Below are positions 1 through 8,723 of a stretch of 64,000 nucleotides of DNA, in pieces. Position 1 is the first letter of the stretch. The number at the start of each line of letters is the position of its first letter. Below the pieces are notes generated by a model. That model saw only the letters and a list, made by a program, of their open reading frames with translations. It made no database searches and was not told where the DNA came from. Position numbers and translations under genes: made by a program. This stretch comes from Metabacillus litoralis (GTDB taxonomy: Bacteria; Bacillota; Bacilli; Bacillales; Bacillaceae): contig NZ_CP033043.1 in NCBI RefSeq assembly GCF_003667825.1, positions 2,895,501 to 2,959,500 of the forward strand. The letters run 5' to 3'.

Positions 1-1133
1 TTAACGTGTTCACCTTCACCAGTGTACGCTTCCTTCGTCACGTCTCCACCGCTTACAACTTCTTTAATCGGAAGATCAAACTTTACAGCAAATTCATAGT
101 CGCGCTCATCATGTGCAGGAACTGCCATAATCGCACCAGTACCGTAAGTTACAAGTACATAATCTGCAATCCAAATTGGCATTTTTTCACCGTTTACAGG
201 GTTAATAGCATAAGCACCTGTAAATACGCCTGTTTTATCTTTTGAAAGCTCTGTACGCTCTAAATCACTTTTATGTTTTACTTCGTTAATATAAGCCTCA
301 ACTGCTTGTTTTTGATCCTCAGTCGTAATTTTTTCAATAAAAGAATGCTCTGGAGCTAAAACAGCGTATGTTGCACCAAATAATGTATCAGGACGTGTTG
401 TGAAAACAGTAAATGTTTCATTATGTCCTTCAATATCAAATGTTACATGAGCACCTTCAGAACGACCGATCCAGTTACGTTGCATATCTTTGATGCTTTC
501 TGGCCAGTCAACGTCCTCTAAGTCTTCAAGAAGACGATCAGCATATGCTGTAATTTTCAGCATCCACTGCTTCATTGGGCGTCGCTCAACTGGATGACCT
601 CCACGCTCACTTTTCCCATCAATAACTTCCTCATTTGCTAAAACGGTACCTAACGCAGGGCACCAGTTTACAGGTACTTCATCTACATATGCCAAACCTT
701 TTTTATAAAGCTGCAAAAAGATCCATTGAGTCCATTTGTAGTATTCAGGGTCTGTTGTGTTAACTTCACGATCCCAATCATATGAAAACCCTAGTGCTTG
801 GATTTGTCTTCTGAAGTTATCAATGTTTTGCTTTGTAAATTCAGCTGGGTCATTCCCTGTATCAAGCGCATACTGTTCAGCAGGTAAACCAAATGCATCC
901 CATCCCATCGGATGAAGAACATTATACCCTTGCATACGTTTCATACGAGATAAAATGTCTGTTGCTGTATATCCTTCAGGATGTCCTACATGGAGACCCG
1001 CTCCTGATGGATATGGGAACATGTCCAATGCATAGAACTTCGGTTTTTCTGTATCTTCTGTTGTTTTAAATGTTTTATTATGTAACCAATAATCTTGCCA
1101 TTTCTTTTCAATCTCTTGATGATTGAAGCTCAT
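1..1133 (-). CDS. leuS: leucyl-tRNA synthetase, N-terminal part (cut by window edge)
   Basis: Class I aminoacyl-tRNA synthetase that charges tRNA-Leu in the cytoplasm. About 377 codons are visible; the C-terminal half, including the KMSKS loop, lies outside the window. The start ATG at 1133 follows an AAGGAGG site. The N-terminus contains the class I HIGH motif as HVGH in [10 protein letters not shown] near residue 50, and [16 protein letters not shown] a little later, both typical of LeuRS. The CP1 editing domain follows ([12 protein letters not shown]). It is preceded by a T-box leader with a Leu specifier, which supports the assignment independently. Next to yttB, as in B. subtilis. Confidence 0.97.
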   Translation of the reverse strand, partial: MSFNHQEIEKKWQDYWLHNKTFKTTEDTEKPKFYALDMFPYPSGAGLHVGHPEGYTATDILSRMKRMQGYNVLHPMGWDAFGLPAEQYALDTGNDPAEFTKQNIDNFRRQIQALGFSYDWDREVNTTDPEYYKWTQWIFLQLYKKGLAYVDEVPVNWCPALGTVLANEEVIDGKSERGGHPVERRPMKQWMLKITAYADRLLEDLEDVDWPESIKDMQRNWIGRSEGAHVTFDIEGHNETFTVFTTRPDTLFGATYAVLAPEHSFIEKITTEDQKQAVEAYINEVKHKSDLERTELSKDKTGVFTGAYAINPVNGEKMPIWIADYVLVTYGTGAIMAVPAHDERDYEFAVKFDLPIKEVVSGGDVTKEAYTGEGEHV

Positions 1134-1197
1134 CTGTTTTCCTCCTTAAAGCTTGCTCTTATTTTATTTTATAACCTGTTGAACGGGTCAAAGCTTT

Positions 1198-1440
1198 CAA
1201 AAGTCTATAAAAACGAAAAAAGCCCACATCCCAAACAGGGACGAGAGGCTTAATTCCCGTGGTACCACCCAACTTTGGCATAGTATAATTATGCCCACTT
1301 TGACATCCGTAACGTGGATAGACGACAAATATTACTTGATCTATTTCTCTTTCACATTTGTAACTCAAAGGCGAGTTCATTAGCAAAAACTGGTTGACTC
1401 TCACCATCCGTCAACTCTCTGAGCACATTTTCACTAATTA
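1198..1440 (-). promoter_or_regulatory. T-box riboswitch (Leu) controlling leuS
   Basis: The minus strand carries the T-box core GGGTGGTACCACGGG (complement of 1256-1270), followed by a terminator hairpin with a U-run (about 1214-1252). Upstream, a stem I region contains GGATGGTGAGAG and a specifier-loop context AATGAACTCGCC. The CTC triplet (complement of 1373-1375) is a Leu codon, fitting the downstream gene. By family knowledge, uncharged tRNA-Leu pairs with the specifier and the T-box bulge to form the antiterminator, so leuS is read when leucine is short. The specifier triplet is an inference from its position; the T-box itself is clear. Confidence 0.93.
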
Positions 1441-1482
1441 CTATTCCTTTTCTCCGTTCATTTCGTATATAGATTTAAGATT

Positions 1483-1511
1483 ATTTTATATAAATTTGTC
1501 GTGATATGCAA
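1483..1511 (-). promoter_or_regulatory. probable SigA promoter of the leuS T-box leader
   Basis: On the minus strand, TTGCAT (1511-1506) is separated by 17 nt from TAAAAT (1488-1483), about 40 nt upstream of the T-box stem I. The spacing is ideal and the hexamers are 4/6 and 5/6 matches to the vegetative consensus. Confidence 0.55.
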
Positions 1512-1706
1512 GTATAGGCATCATTTATGATTTTTCTTTCAATAATTATCATCAGCATCGACTATAACAATCCAAACGTAAGCGTTTCAATTATTTCCTT
1601 TGCGTAAGGAAAACATTGATTGATCATGACATTTACCTTCCCCTGTTAATCATTTTTTCCCCTATCGTATCACAAGGTAGCAGTGTAGGTAGCAGTGTAA
1701 GTTTCA

Positions 1707-1760
1707 GAAAAAAAGAAAAGGTCTTAGACCCCGTAAACATCGGGTGCCTGAGACCTTTTC
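1707..1760 (-). terminator. intrinsic terminator of yttB
   Basis: Inverted arms GAAAAGGTCT (1715-1724) and AGACCTTTTC (1751-1760), followed on the minus strand by a U-rich run. The last codons and the TAA stop of yttB (1724-1726) lie inside the hairpin. Confidence 0.85.
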
Positions 1761-2929
1761 TTTTCAATAACAGCATTAAGCTTTTTATCATAAATGAAAG
1801 TAGTAAAGATACCAACTGCTAATAAAGTAATAATAATCATAAATAAGAGGTTCATATTGTAGTAGTCTGCGATTACACCCCCAAGTATAGGGCCAATCAT
1901 TCTACCACCTGTTGCTGTACTATTAACAAATCCTTGATAAAAGCCTTGTCTTCCTTCAGGAGCTAAATCATTTGCAATTGTAGGAACCGCTGGCCAAACA
2001 AGCATTTCTCCTATTGTTAAAATAACCATAGCAACAAGAAATCCAGTAAATTGCTCTGCAAACAAAGCAATCACAAAAGAAAACATAAACACAACAAATC
2101 CAATGACCATTTGTCTTTTTAATGTTTTAGCAAAACGTTTCACAAACATGGAAATAAGTGGCTGACCTAACACAATCATCGCACCGTTAATTGTCCATAA
2201 AAGACTGTATTGACTTATAGGAATATTTAGGGTTTGAGTGTAAGAAGAGATTGTTGAAGGCCATTGAACATAACCAACCCAGCATAGTAAATAACCCGTA
2301 CACAAAATAATTAAAGCCGTAAACTTATGACGACTTTTTATAGCTGTTTTTTCATTTAAAATCGAGGTTTGCTTTGCACTTGCTCCATCAATATTTCGAT
2401 ACCCGAAGAATGCTACAAAGAAAAAAACAGCATACAAAGCTGCATTTGCTACAAATATATAATTAAATGAGATGGAAGCAACAATTCCTCCTAACGAAGC
2501 TCCTGCTGCAACACCAACATTTTGTGCTACATATATAGAGTTAAAGGCTTTCCTACCACCTTCTGGCCAAACAGTTCCGGCTAGAGCATATGTAGCAGGA
2601 AAAACAATACCTGAACCGAATCCAATAAAGATTAGCAAGTACATATAAACTGGCCAGCTATGATTAAACATCAAAATGACAATTGAAACTAAAGTAATGA
2701 TGATACCTATTAAGATGGATTTATAGCCACCAATTTTGTCAAACAAAACTCCACCAACAAGATTTCCTATTACACCTGCAGCAGCATTAAGCATGAGAAC
2801 AATCCCAGCTAAAGTTAAAGACTTACCTAGATGTTCATGGATATAGATCGTGTTTAACGGCCATAAGAATGAAGCTCCGGTAACATTAATCATCATACCA
2901 ATTACAAGTAACCATAAAGAGCGTGGCAT
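1724..2929 (-). CDS. yttB: MFS efflux transporter, YttB-like
   Basis: A 401-residue major facilitator with about 12 hydrophobic segments spread over the whole length, typical of the 12-TM family. The loop between TM2 and TM3 carries the MFS motif A-like stretch GNLVGGVLFDKIGGYKS. The central loop (about 195-210) separates the two six-helix halves. Start ATG 2929 sits 7 nt after GGAGG. The position beside leuS and the length match B. subtilis YttB, a predicted multidrug-type exporter with no known substrate. The final codons are part of the terminator stem, so the extreme C-terminus is probably not conserved. Confidence 0.85.
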   Translation of the reverse strand: MPRSLWLLVIGMMINVTGASFLWPLNTIYIHEHLGKSLTLAGIVLMLNAAAGVIGNLVGGVLFDKIGGYKSILIGIIITLVSIVILMFNHSWPVYMYLLIFIGFGSGIVFPATYALAGTVWPEGGRKAFNSIYVAQNVGVAAGASLGGIVASISFNYIFVANAALYAVFFFVAFFGYRNIDGASAKQTSILNEKTAIKSRHKFTALIILCTGYLLCWVGYVQWPSTISSYTQTLNIPISQYSLLWTINGAMIVLGQPLISMFVKRFAKTLKRQMVIGFVVFMFSFVIALFAEQFTGFLVAMVILTIGEMLVWPAVPTIANDLAPEGRQGFYQGFVNSTATGGRMIGPILGGVIADYYNMNLLFMIIITLLAVGIFTTFIYDKKLNAVIEKKRSQAPDVYGV

Positions 2930-3081
2930 ACCTCAACCTCCTTCACGTGCATGATCATAGTGAATTTTCCTCAACTATGTAACGTTCCTCAGAGAATTTT
3001 AGCCCCTTTTCTTATGATTTGCAATGAAGAAATCGTCTATCTTATAATGTTGTAATAATGAGAAAATATAGACTTTTACTC

Positions 3082-3564
3082 TTACTCTATTAGCCTATAC
3101 ATTAAAACATCGTCCACATAATTCCCGTCTATGTAAAACTCTTTTATTAATCTACCTTGCTCAATAAAGCCGCATTTTTTATAAAAGACTAACGCCCCTT
3201 TATTGGTAGACAAAACACGTAGTGACACCTTCGTGTTTCCTCTTTCCTTTCCAAGCTCTATTGCTTTGTCCAACAGCTTTTTGCCAATTCCCATTCCTTG
3301 GTACATTTTGTCTACAGCTATATCAATTTCCATCACATGTTGATTGGTTTTTAAAGGAGTAGGAGCGTGATACCCTAAATACCCGGCAACGTCTCCATTT
3401 ACAATTGCAACAATTTGACTGCCTTCAGGATTTCTTTCTCTAAATTCGTCAATAGAGCTCCATACAATATCAGCAGGTGTTGTTGCAGCATCCCATACAC
3501 GATGATCTAACTCTATTAACTTTTCAAAATCCTTTTCTTCTGAAAAACGAATGGTGATCTCCAT
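3082..3564 (-). CDS. GNAT family N-acetyltransferase
   Basis: A 160-residue single-domain GNAT protein. The acetyl-CoA binding motif A is seen as YQGMGIGKKLL (around residues 88-98), preceded by the beta-4 strand VMEIDIAVD. A later LRVLSTNKGALVFYKKCGF is the typical helix 4 / beta-6 region. The acceptor substrate cannot be told from sequence; resemblance to phosphinothricin and peptide N-acetyltransferases is general only. Start ATG 3564 follows GGGGGAAAAG. Not obviously in an operon with its neighbours. Confidence 0.85.
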   Translation of the reverse strand: MEITIRFSEEKDFEKLIELDHRVWDAATTPADIVWSSIDEFRERNPEGSQIVAIVNGDVAGYLGYHAPTPLKTNQHVMEIDIAVDKMYQGMGIGKKLLDKAIELGKERGNTKVSLRVLSTNKGALVFYKKCGFIEQGRLIKEFYIDGNYVDDVLMYRLIE

Positions 3565-3674
3565 ACTTTTCCCCCATAGTTGTTGTTTACCTTAGAATAT
3601 CAACTATTTAAGGGAAGAAAAATAGTTTTTGAAAAATTATCCATTTAAATTCTGACTCACTGTACAGAGCATAC

Positions 3675-3703
3675 GAAAAACTGCCAGCATAAAACTAGCA
3701 GTT
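3675..3703 (-). terminator. terminator of the ytr operon
   Basis: Stem arms AACTGCCAG (3679-3687) and CTAGCAGTT (3695-3703) with one internal mismatch pair. On the minus strand a T-run follows, just beyond the ytrF stop. Confidence 0.75.
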
Positions 3704-3712
3704 CCAACGAGC

Positions 3713-5047
3713 TTATAGTTCCCTTCTTAAAGCCGCTAGCACATTGATGTTTGTTGCTTTAACAGCTGGACGCAGCCCGGAAATCATAGCTACTCCGATA
3801 CTAATGGCTACTGATATCACAACAAGACTTATCGGAATATATGAAAACGTAAAGTCTATTTCACTAGTTCCACCACCTGTAGCAGATTGTAAAATGATTG
3901 GTAAAAGCTTGTTAGCGGCAAAGCTAATCGCATAGGAAATGAGTACACCAATGGTTGCCCCAATGATTCCTATATACGCACTTTCCATTAAAAACAACCT
4001 TCTAATAATTCCTGGTTGTGCACCTAATGCCTTCATAATTCCTATTTCCTGAGTTCTTTCTGTTACAGCCATTGTCATCGTATTAAAGATCCCAATTGAT
4101 GCTATAATAACTGCGATTGTTCCAACAAATATTAATCCAGCCTTAAAAAAGGTAAAAAATAAGTTTATACTATCCAATTCTTCCGTTATTGAATAAACCA
4201 TATAATCCTTGTCTTTAAGGTCAGTTGTCACCTGTTCTACTGCCTCCAAGTTAGATGCATAGACATAAACTTCGCTATAGGGAATTTCACTCACCTGACT
4301 TCCTTCTTCTACAGGCATTGCAAAGGAAAGGATTTCCTCTCGAAGCACATCATTTATATAAATGCTTTGATCCTGCATCCAGTCCCGTGCAGGTGCTTCT
4401 CCCACTCCTGCAATTTTAAAAGTAAATGACTTTTTCTCTTCTTTTCCTTCTTCTGTTTCCTTCGTAATAGTCATTGTAATCTCTTTACCTACAAGATCTC
4501 CTTGGTATCCTGTTGGCTCTTTAGCAGGCTCATTTGGTGAAGATTCCATCTTCTTCTGATATTCATTCTTTTCATTTTCTGTTAAAAGAGCTTTGGCAAA
4601 ATGATATCCAACAATGATTTCGTTGTCCGCTTGTGGTACTTTTCCTTTTTCCAATGACAGATTAGCCTTTAACTCTTCTTGCATATTTGTTATTGTAGGC
4701 CAAACTTCTCCTTTTCTGTCCTCGAGTGAAACCTCCACCGGAAGGTCAATCGAGTTACGGCGGACAACCGCTGTTACATTTTCGGTTTTACTTAGATCTT
4801 CTAGATGCCCCTTATTAATTTGTTGATATCCTTCCTTCTCCGTTTGTTTTCCTGAAACAGAAACTTCTGTAATAATCTGCTGCGATTGTATTTCTTCCGT
4901 CATGCTCTTTTGAACACCGAATCCAATTGAAGCCAGAACAATCAAAAAGGCACATGCCATTGTGGTTGCTAAAATGGTCATAAACACCCTAAGACGGTTT
5001 TTCTTCATATTTTTCAACATTAATTTTAATTGATCATTAAACTTCAA
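3713..5047 (-). CDS. ytrF: ABC transporter permease of the MacB/FtsX type, YtrF-like
   Basis: A 444-residue membrane protein: one N-terminal TM helix (MTILATTMACAFLIVLAS), a large extracellular domain of roughly 240 residues rich in E/K, then three TM helices in a C-terminal FtsX domain with the signature TERTQEIGIMKALGA. This is the MacB/LolE topology, in which the protein couples ATP use to mechanical work on envelope substrates rather than channel transport. I chose TTG at 5047: it sits just after AAAGGTGGTG and gives the expected start LKFNDQ. An upstream ATG at 5077 would overlap ytrE by 41 nt and lacks a good site. With TTG the overlap with ytrE is 11 nt. Confidence 0.88.
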   Translation of the reverse strand: MKFNDQLKLMLKNMKKNRLRVFMTILATTMACAFLIVLASIGFGVQKSMTEEIQSQQIITEVSVSGKQTEKEGYQQINKGHLEDLSKTENVTAVVRRNSIDLPVEVSLEDRKGEVWPTITNMQEELKANLSLEKGKVPQADNEIIVGYHFAKALLTENEKNEYQKKMESSPNEPAKEPTGYQGDLVGKEITMTITKETEEGKEEKKSFTFKIAGVGEAPARDWMQDQSIYINDVLREEILSFAMPVEEGSQVSEIPYSEVYVYASNLEAVEQVTTDLKDKDYMVYSITEELDSINLFFTFFKAGLIFVGTIAVIIASIGIFNTMTMAVTERTQEIGIMKALGAQPGIIRRLFLMESAYIGIIGATIGVLISYAISFAANKLLPIILQSATGGGTSEIDFTFSYIPISLVVISVAISIGVAMISGLRPAVKATNINVLAALRREL

Positions 5048-5735
5048 CGAAGGCACCACCTTTTGACAGCACTCCATCTTGTAAATGGAATTGATGATTG
5101 CTTATTTTCGCTACTTCATCATCGTGTGTAATAATACAAAATGTAATTCCTTTTTCTGTGTTTAAGTGTCTTATTAACTCTAATATTTCTAATTCAGTTT
5201 CTGTATCAAGACTTCCAGTTGGTTCATCAGCTAGAATAATACTTGGCTTTGTAATTAAAGCTCGTGCAATACTTACGCGTTGTTGTTGCCCCCCTGATAA
5301 TTCATTTGGATAGTGACTCGCGTGTTCATGTAACCCTACATTTTGTAATAAATCCATGACTTGTTTTTTTCGCTCAGGGGAAGGTACCCCTTTTAAGGTA
5401 AGAGGAAGCTCAACATTCTCAAATGTCGTTAAACTTGGAATGAGCTGAAAGCTTTGAAAAATAAAACCGAAGTGATTCAATCGAAACTTTGCCCATTCTT
5501 TTTCATTAAAGTTTGTTACATTCTTTTCATGAATGATCAATTCGCCCTCAGTTGGCGATATATAACCTGAGATTAAATTCAGCAAAGTGGATTTTCCAGA
5601 ACCACTTCGACCAACAATTGTCGCGATCTCACCTTGCTTTATGTTAAATGTTACATTTTTCAAAACCGGAATTTCTTTTTCCGCTCCTTTTTTCCCTACT
5701 TTAAAGGAATGACTCAAGTTCCGAACCTCAATCAT
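5037..5735 (-). CDS. ytrE: ABC transporter ATP-binding protein, YtrE-like (LolD/MacB type)
   Basis: A 232-residue ATPase partner of the YtrF permease. Walker A is GRSGSGKSTLLN, the Q-loop is FQSFQLIP, the signature is LSGGQQQRVSIARAL, Walker B is ILADEPTGSLD, and the H-loop is ITHDD. This signature set is that of the LolD/MacB/FtsE class. The start is ATG 5735, preceded by a GGAGGAGAAGG site; the longer reading frame running back to 5828 lacks one. It is transcribed with ytrA-B-C/D and overlaps ytrF. In B. subtilis this operon responds to cell-wall antibiotics (established for the family); that role here is inferred. Confidence 0.93.
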   Translation of the reverse strand: MIEVRNLSHSFKVGKKGAEKEIPVLKNVTFNIKQGEIATIVGRSGSGKSTLLNLISGYISPTEGELIIHEKNVTNFNEKEWAKFRLNHFGFIFQSFQLIPSLTTFENVELPLTLKGVPSPERKKQVMDLLQNVGLHEHASHYPNELSGGQQQRVSIARALITKPSIILADEPTGSLDTETELEILELIRHLNTEKGITFCIITHDDEVAKISNHQFHLQDGVLSKGGAFVEV

Positions 5736-5757
5736 GGTACCTTCTCCTCCATTACGT

Positions 5758-6714
5758 TTATTTTTGTTTTTTATAGATGGCAAAATAACTAATGATAAAT
5801 CCAATACCTGCACCGATTGCAGCTCCAATGATGTAACCGACCATATCCTCTTGGGATGAAGAAATATACCCCAATGTACTGAATCCTAAGATTCCTAGAA
5901 TAATAACGATGACTTGGGCAGGTCTTTCCATCCATCTCCACACAAAGAATGAGCCGTTTCGTTCAAAAGGATGCTTTTGAAAAGCATAATAACCAATGCT
6001 AAAAAATAGTAAACTAATAATAAAAGGTAAAAATAGACTCTTAACAGGGTAATGACCATACGTAAAAAACAAATAAGAAATAGGTGATAGATTGTAAACA
6101 GCAGATTCAAATGAGTGATCAATGTTAATTTCAGGGTAAAATAGTATTCCAATTTGAATTAGCGTTAATCCAAATACAAGAATCGGAAATACACTCACTG
6201 TTAATGCAACTAATCCTTGAGCCAATGGGTTACCAGTAAACGCTCCCGCAGCAAATGTAACACTATACAGTAGCAACAATGCACCCAATAAATACAAATA
6301 AAACTCTGTAAAATAAAGAACGGGAATGTCTATAAATAGGATTAATATAGCCGTTATTGTAAATGCAATGACCCAACTTAAAACAATACTTACGGCACCT
6401 ACACTCCATTTCGTTAGGTAAATACTTCCCCTTGAAAAAGGTAGCGATAGATTAAATTCCATATTTCCATTACTTCTCTCCACACCAATTTGCACAATGG
6501 CTAATGTTATAACAAAAACACACAATAAAAATGCTGAACCAAAATGTTGAAGATCAATCTCTTTTAAATCTTCAGGAAGATCATTTATATTTATTACATT
6601 TAAATACTCCAGCCAAATTTGTGCTGGTAGAAGAAACGAAATAAAGAGAACCATGATGAATAACTGAACCCAATGTTTTTTTATTTCATGTTTTAATAAA
6701 TCAGGAGCTACCAT
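5758..6714 (-). CDS. ABC transporter membrane subunit, YtrC/YtrD-like
   Basis: A 318-residue integral membrane protein with about eight hydrophobic segments (for example FIMVLFISFLLPAQIWLEYL and VVPILVFGLTLIQIGILF-type stretches). It has the ABC-2 style layout with long loops. It lies between the two ATPase genes, overlaps the ytrB stop by 7 nt, and starts with ATG 6714 after GGAGGG. B. subtilis carries two paralogues in this slot (ytrC and ytrD); only one is present here, so I give no single symbol. It presumably forms the channel partner of YtrB. Confidence 0.82.
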   Translation of the reverse strand: MVAPDLLKHEIKKHWVQLFIMVLFISFLLPAQIWLEYLNVININDLPEDLKEIDLQHFGSAFLLCVFVITLAIVQIGVERSNGNMEFNLSLPFSRGSIYLTKWSVGAVSIVLSWVIAFTITAILILFIDIPVLYFTEFYLYLLGALLLLYSVTFAAGAFTGNPLAQGLVALTVSVFPILVFGLTLIQIGILFYPEINIDHSFESAVYNLSPISYLFFTYGHYPVKSLFLPFIISLLFFSIGYYAFQKHPFERNGSFFVWRWMERPAQVIVIILGILGFSTLGYISSSQEDMVGYIIGAAIGAGIGFIISYFAIYKKQK

Positions 6715-7586
6715 CTTCGCTTCCCTCCAAACTTTGCAATAAAGATTTCTTCAAGACTTACCGGAAGTTCATTCCAAATTCTAGGTTCAAGTGAGCGTAA
6801 CCATTCATGATTTTCTTGATCCTCCTGCTTGAGGACAACTGTATAAAAAACACCGGTGGACTCTAAGACTGGAATGCCCTTCTTTCTCATCTCTAACAAT
6901 AAATCTTGATCGAAAGCCAGTTGTAATTTCACATAATTCTCCTTTAAATCATCTACATTCAACACATCTGCGAGCTGATTATCTTCTAAAAAAGCAATGC
7001 GATTACAAATTCGTTCGATGTCTTCTAGTCTGTGTGAAGTTAGTAAAATCGTCGTATCTCTATGAGCAACTTCATCAATCATTAATTGCAAAAGATCATG
7101 TCTTGTTACTGCATCAATTCCATCTGTTGGCTCGTCAAGTAAAATAACAGCAGGACGGATCGCAAATGCAAGAATAAGCCCCAATTGTTTTTTTAACCCT
7201 GTTGAAAGTTCACGATATTTTTTTGTTTCCGGGACTCCGTAGCGATTCATTAGTTCATTTGCATAAGTTACGTCAAAGTCCGGGTAGAGTGTACGGAGTG
7301 TTCTAACAAGCTGTTTATAGTTATACCGATCATAGGCAGGATTTTGAACTGGCATATATATCACTTTTCTTTTTACAAGCGGATGATCAAAAATTGCCAC
7401 ATTTTCAAACAGCACTTCACCTTTGTCTGGTTGAATAATTTGTTGTATGCACCGTAATAAGGTTGTTTTTCCAGAACCATTTCTTCCTAATAAGCCAAAT
7501 ATTTCACCTGATTCAAGAGTAAGGTCGATCTCCTTAAGAACCTCAACTCCATCAAGTGTTTTTGTCAGTTTTTTTATTTGTAGCAT
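6708..7586 (-). CDS. ytrB: ABC transporter ATP-binding protein, YtrB-like
   Basis: A 292-residue ATPase: Walker A GRNGSGKTTLLR, signature-region variant LSTGLKKQLGLILAF, Walker B VILLDEPTDGID, H-loop LTSHR. The C-terminal extension of about 80 residues is typical of the ABC-2 (drug/natamycin-type) ATPases. The C motif is LSTG rather than LSGG, which is common in this subgroup. The start is taken as ATG 7586, with GGGGGTG about 6 nt upstream; a GTG three codons earlier (7595) is embedded in that site. It overlaps the end of ytrA by 35 nt, so translation is probably coupled. Confidence 0.92.
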   Translation of the reverse strand: MLQIKKLTKTLDGVEVLKEIDLTLESGEIFGLLGRNGSGKTTLLRCIQQIIQPDKGEVLFENVAIFDHPLVKRKVIYMPVQNPAYDRYNYKQLVRTLRTLYPDFDVTYANELMNRYGVPETKKYRELSTGLKKQLGLILAFAIRPAVILLDEPTDGIDAVTRHDLLQLMIDEVAHRDTTILLTSHRLEDIERICNRIAFLEDNQLADVLNVDDLKENYVKLQLAFDQDLLLEMRKKGIPVLESTGVFYTVVLKQEDQENHEWLRSLEPRIWNELPVSLEEIFIAKFGGKRRW

Positions 7587-7968
7587 GGGAATCACCCCCT
7601 ACTTCCTTCCTGATTTCATCAATCCACTCATGAATATGGTTAAAGTCAATACCAGCATAAAACGCATCAATAATTAGCGGCTTTAATTGGTCCTTAATCA
7701 TTTCCATCTTCCTTTCATCTAGAGATTCTCCCGTATTTTCTGACACAAAGGTTCCACGCCCACGTAATGTCTCAATTATCCCTTGTCTTTCAAGCTCCTT
7801 ATAAGCCTTACTAACAGTGTTTGGGTTTGCAACAATCATGGTGGATAATTCTCGAACAGATGGAAGCTTGTCACCAGACTTTAATACCCCTTTAAAACAT
7901 AGCTCCTTCATCTGCTGAATAATTTGCTCATAAATGGGAGTTGAACTTCTCGGATCTATTTGGATCAT
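7552..7968 (-). CDS. ytrA: GntR family repressor, YtrA-like
   Basis: A 138-residue regulator of the short YtrA subfamily: a winged helix-turn-helix of about 70 residues (IYEQIIQQMKELCFKGVL...LPSVRELSTMIVANPNTVSKAYKELE) plus a short helical dimerisation tail instead of a ligand-binding domain. It is the first gene of the ytr operon and starts with ATG 7968 after TAGGGAG. A palindrome upstream (8004-8034) fits an autoregulatory operator. Family knowledge: YtrA represses its operon and is relieved by certain cell-wall-active antibiotics; the inducer is not visible here. Confidence 0.93.
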   Translation of the reverse strand: MIQIDPRSSTPIYEQIIQQMKELCFKGVLKSGDKLPSVRELSTMIVANPNTVSKAYKELERQGIIETLRGRGTFVSENTGESLDERKMEMIKDQLKPLIIDAFYAGIDFNHIHEWIDEIRKEVGGDSHATNKKTDKNT

Positions 7969-8003
7969 CGTTTCTCCCTACTTTCTTATTAATTTATATT
8001 GAT

Positions 8004-8034
8004 CTATGTGTATTACATCATGTAGTACACATAG
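8004..8034 (-). promoter_or_regulatory. candidate YtrA operator with promoter
   Basis: Perfect inverted arms CTATGTGTA (8004-8012) and TACACATAG (8026-8034) are separated by 13 nt, and the centre also contains TACAT-C-ATGTA. This fits the family operator pattern of AGTGTA-like half sites 13-14 nt apart. A TTGACG -35-like hexamer (minus strand, 8047-8042) sits next to it, so a bound repressor would cover the -10 region. Confidence 0.8.
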
Positions 8035-8087
8035 TACATTACGTCAACTCTTGAAAATTGTCAATAAAATATTAGTTAATTATTTCC

Positions 8088-8126
8088 AAAATAAAAAAAG
8101 GACCAATTTGATCCTTTTTTTATTTT
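8088..8126. terminator. bidirectional hairpin terminator
   Basis: Perfect 15-bp stem: AAAATAAAAAAAGGA (8088-8102) pairs with TCCTTTTTTTATTTT (8112-8126) around a 9-nt loop. A/T runs on both sides allow function on either strand. Confidence 0.75.
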
Positions 8127-8147
8127 GACTTGAGGTGAAAGGAGGCT

Positions 8148-8239
8148 GTTGATTTCCGTTCCAGGCGCTTCGCTTTCTGCGGGGTCTCAACTGTCCAGCT
8201 GCTCCCGCAGGAGTCTGCGCGCCTTCCACTACAATCAAC
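8148..8239. repeat. dispersed Bacillus intergenic element (92 bp, GTTGATT...AATCAAC ends)
   Basis: Begins GTTGATTTCCGTTCCAGGCG and ends ACTACAATCAAC, with 7-bp inverted termini GTTGATT / AATCAAC and an internal CTCCCGCAGGAG palindrome. It is far more G+C-rich than the flanks. I recognise this from memory as a shortened copy of an intergenic repeat scattered through many Bacillaceae genomes, often near insertion sequences. It was not checked by search. Confidence 0.65.
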
Positions 8240-8354
8240 ACAGAAACTTTAAACTTTATGTTCAGCAGTAATAAAACATAATATAAAATGGACTTGCGCT
8301 TACCAGAATCAAATTCAGTAAGAAATCAACAAGGGTCGGGAGTATCATGGGAAA

Positions 8355-8665
8355 CAGGTTTCAGAAACTGCCCGTTTTTATCTCAATGTACGGAAAGCAA
8401 GGATCATCAAAAGGTGGTCACTCGTCATATCTGGTAAGAGTACCTCGAAGAAGCAGACCACCTCCGGCTTCACCAGAGGTCAAAGAGATTTATTCAAAGC
8501 GAAAGGAAACATCGAGCGAGTATTAGAAAAGCATGACATGCGCTGGACACCCTTCGAGGGCTTAAAAAATTGTCCATGCAGGCGATGCTTACTTTCGCTG
8601 CCTTGAGTCTTAAAAAGATGCAAACTGGACATGATAAAGCATAAAAACAGTTTATCGACAAAAAG
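8355..8665 (+). pseudogene. decayed IS1182-family transposase, C-terminal fragment
   Basis: Reading across frames gives pieces of the conserved IS1182 C-terminus. First a cysteine-containing stretch NCPFLSQCTESKDHQKVVTR, then HIW; then IYSKRKET; then IERVLEKHDMRWTPFEGLK; then LSMQAMLTFAALSLKKMQ. At least three frame changes and in-frame stops separate these pieces, and the catalytic N-terminal part is missing, so it cannot be active. Plus-strand orientation. The minus-strand open frames here (8480-8734) are artefacts. The remnant sits between the ytr operon and a small minus-strand gene. Confidence 0.8.
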
Positions 8666-8700
8666 GGTTTGGAATGCGACCATTCCAAACCCTTTTTGTC
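8657..8700. terminator. 20-bp perfect inverted repeat, terminator-like
   Basis: Arms GACAAAAAGGGTTTGGAATG (8657-8676) and its exact complement (8681-8700) around a 4-nt loop CGAC. It lies downstream of the 56-residue minus-strand gene, separated from it by a small GACC/GGTC hairpin. Either a terminator or an insertion-sequence end. Confidence 0.55.
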
Positions 8701-8723
8701 TACAACCGACCAATCTGGTCCTT

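Noticed and set aside
6..245. 79-residue plus-strand frame at the left edge
   Set aside because: Antisense to leuS.
1159..1407. 82-residue minus-strand reading frame upstream of leuS
   Set aside because: It is the T-box leader RNA; conserved RNA elements explain the sequence.
1675..1699. Two tandem copies of GGTAGCAGTGTA
   Set aside because: Only two short copies in an intergenic stretch; no further context to make it a feature.
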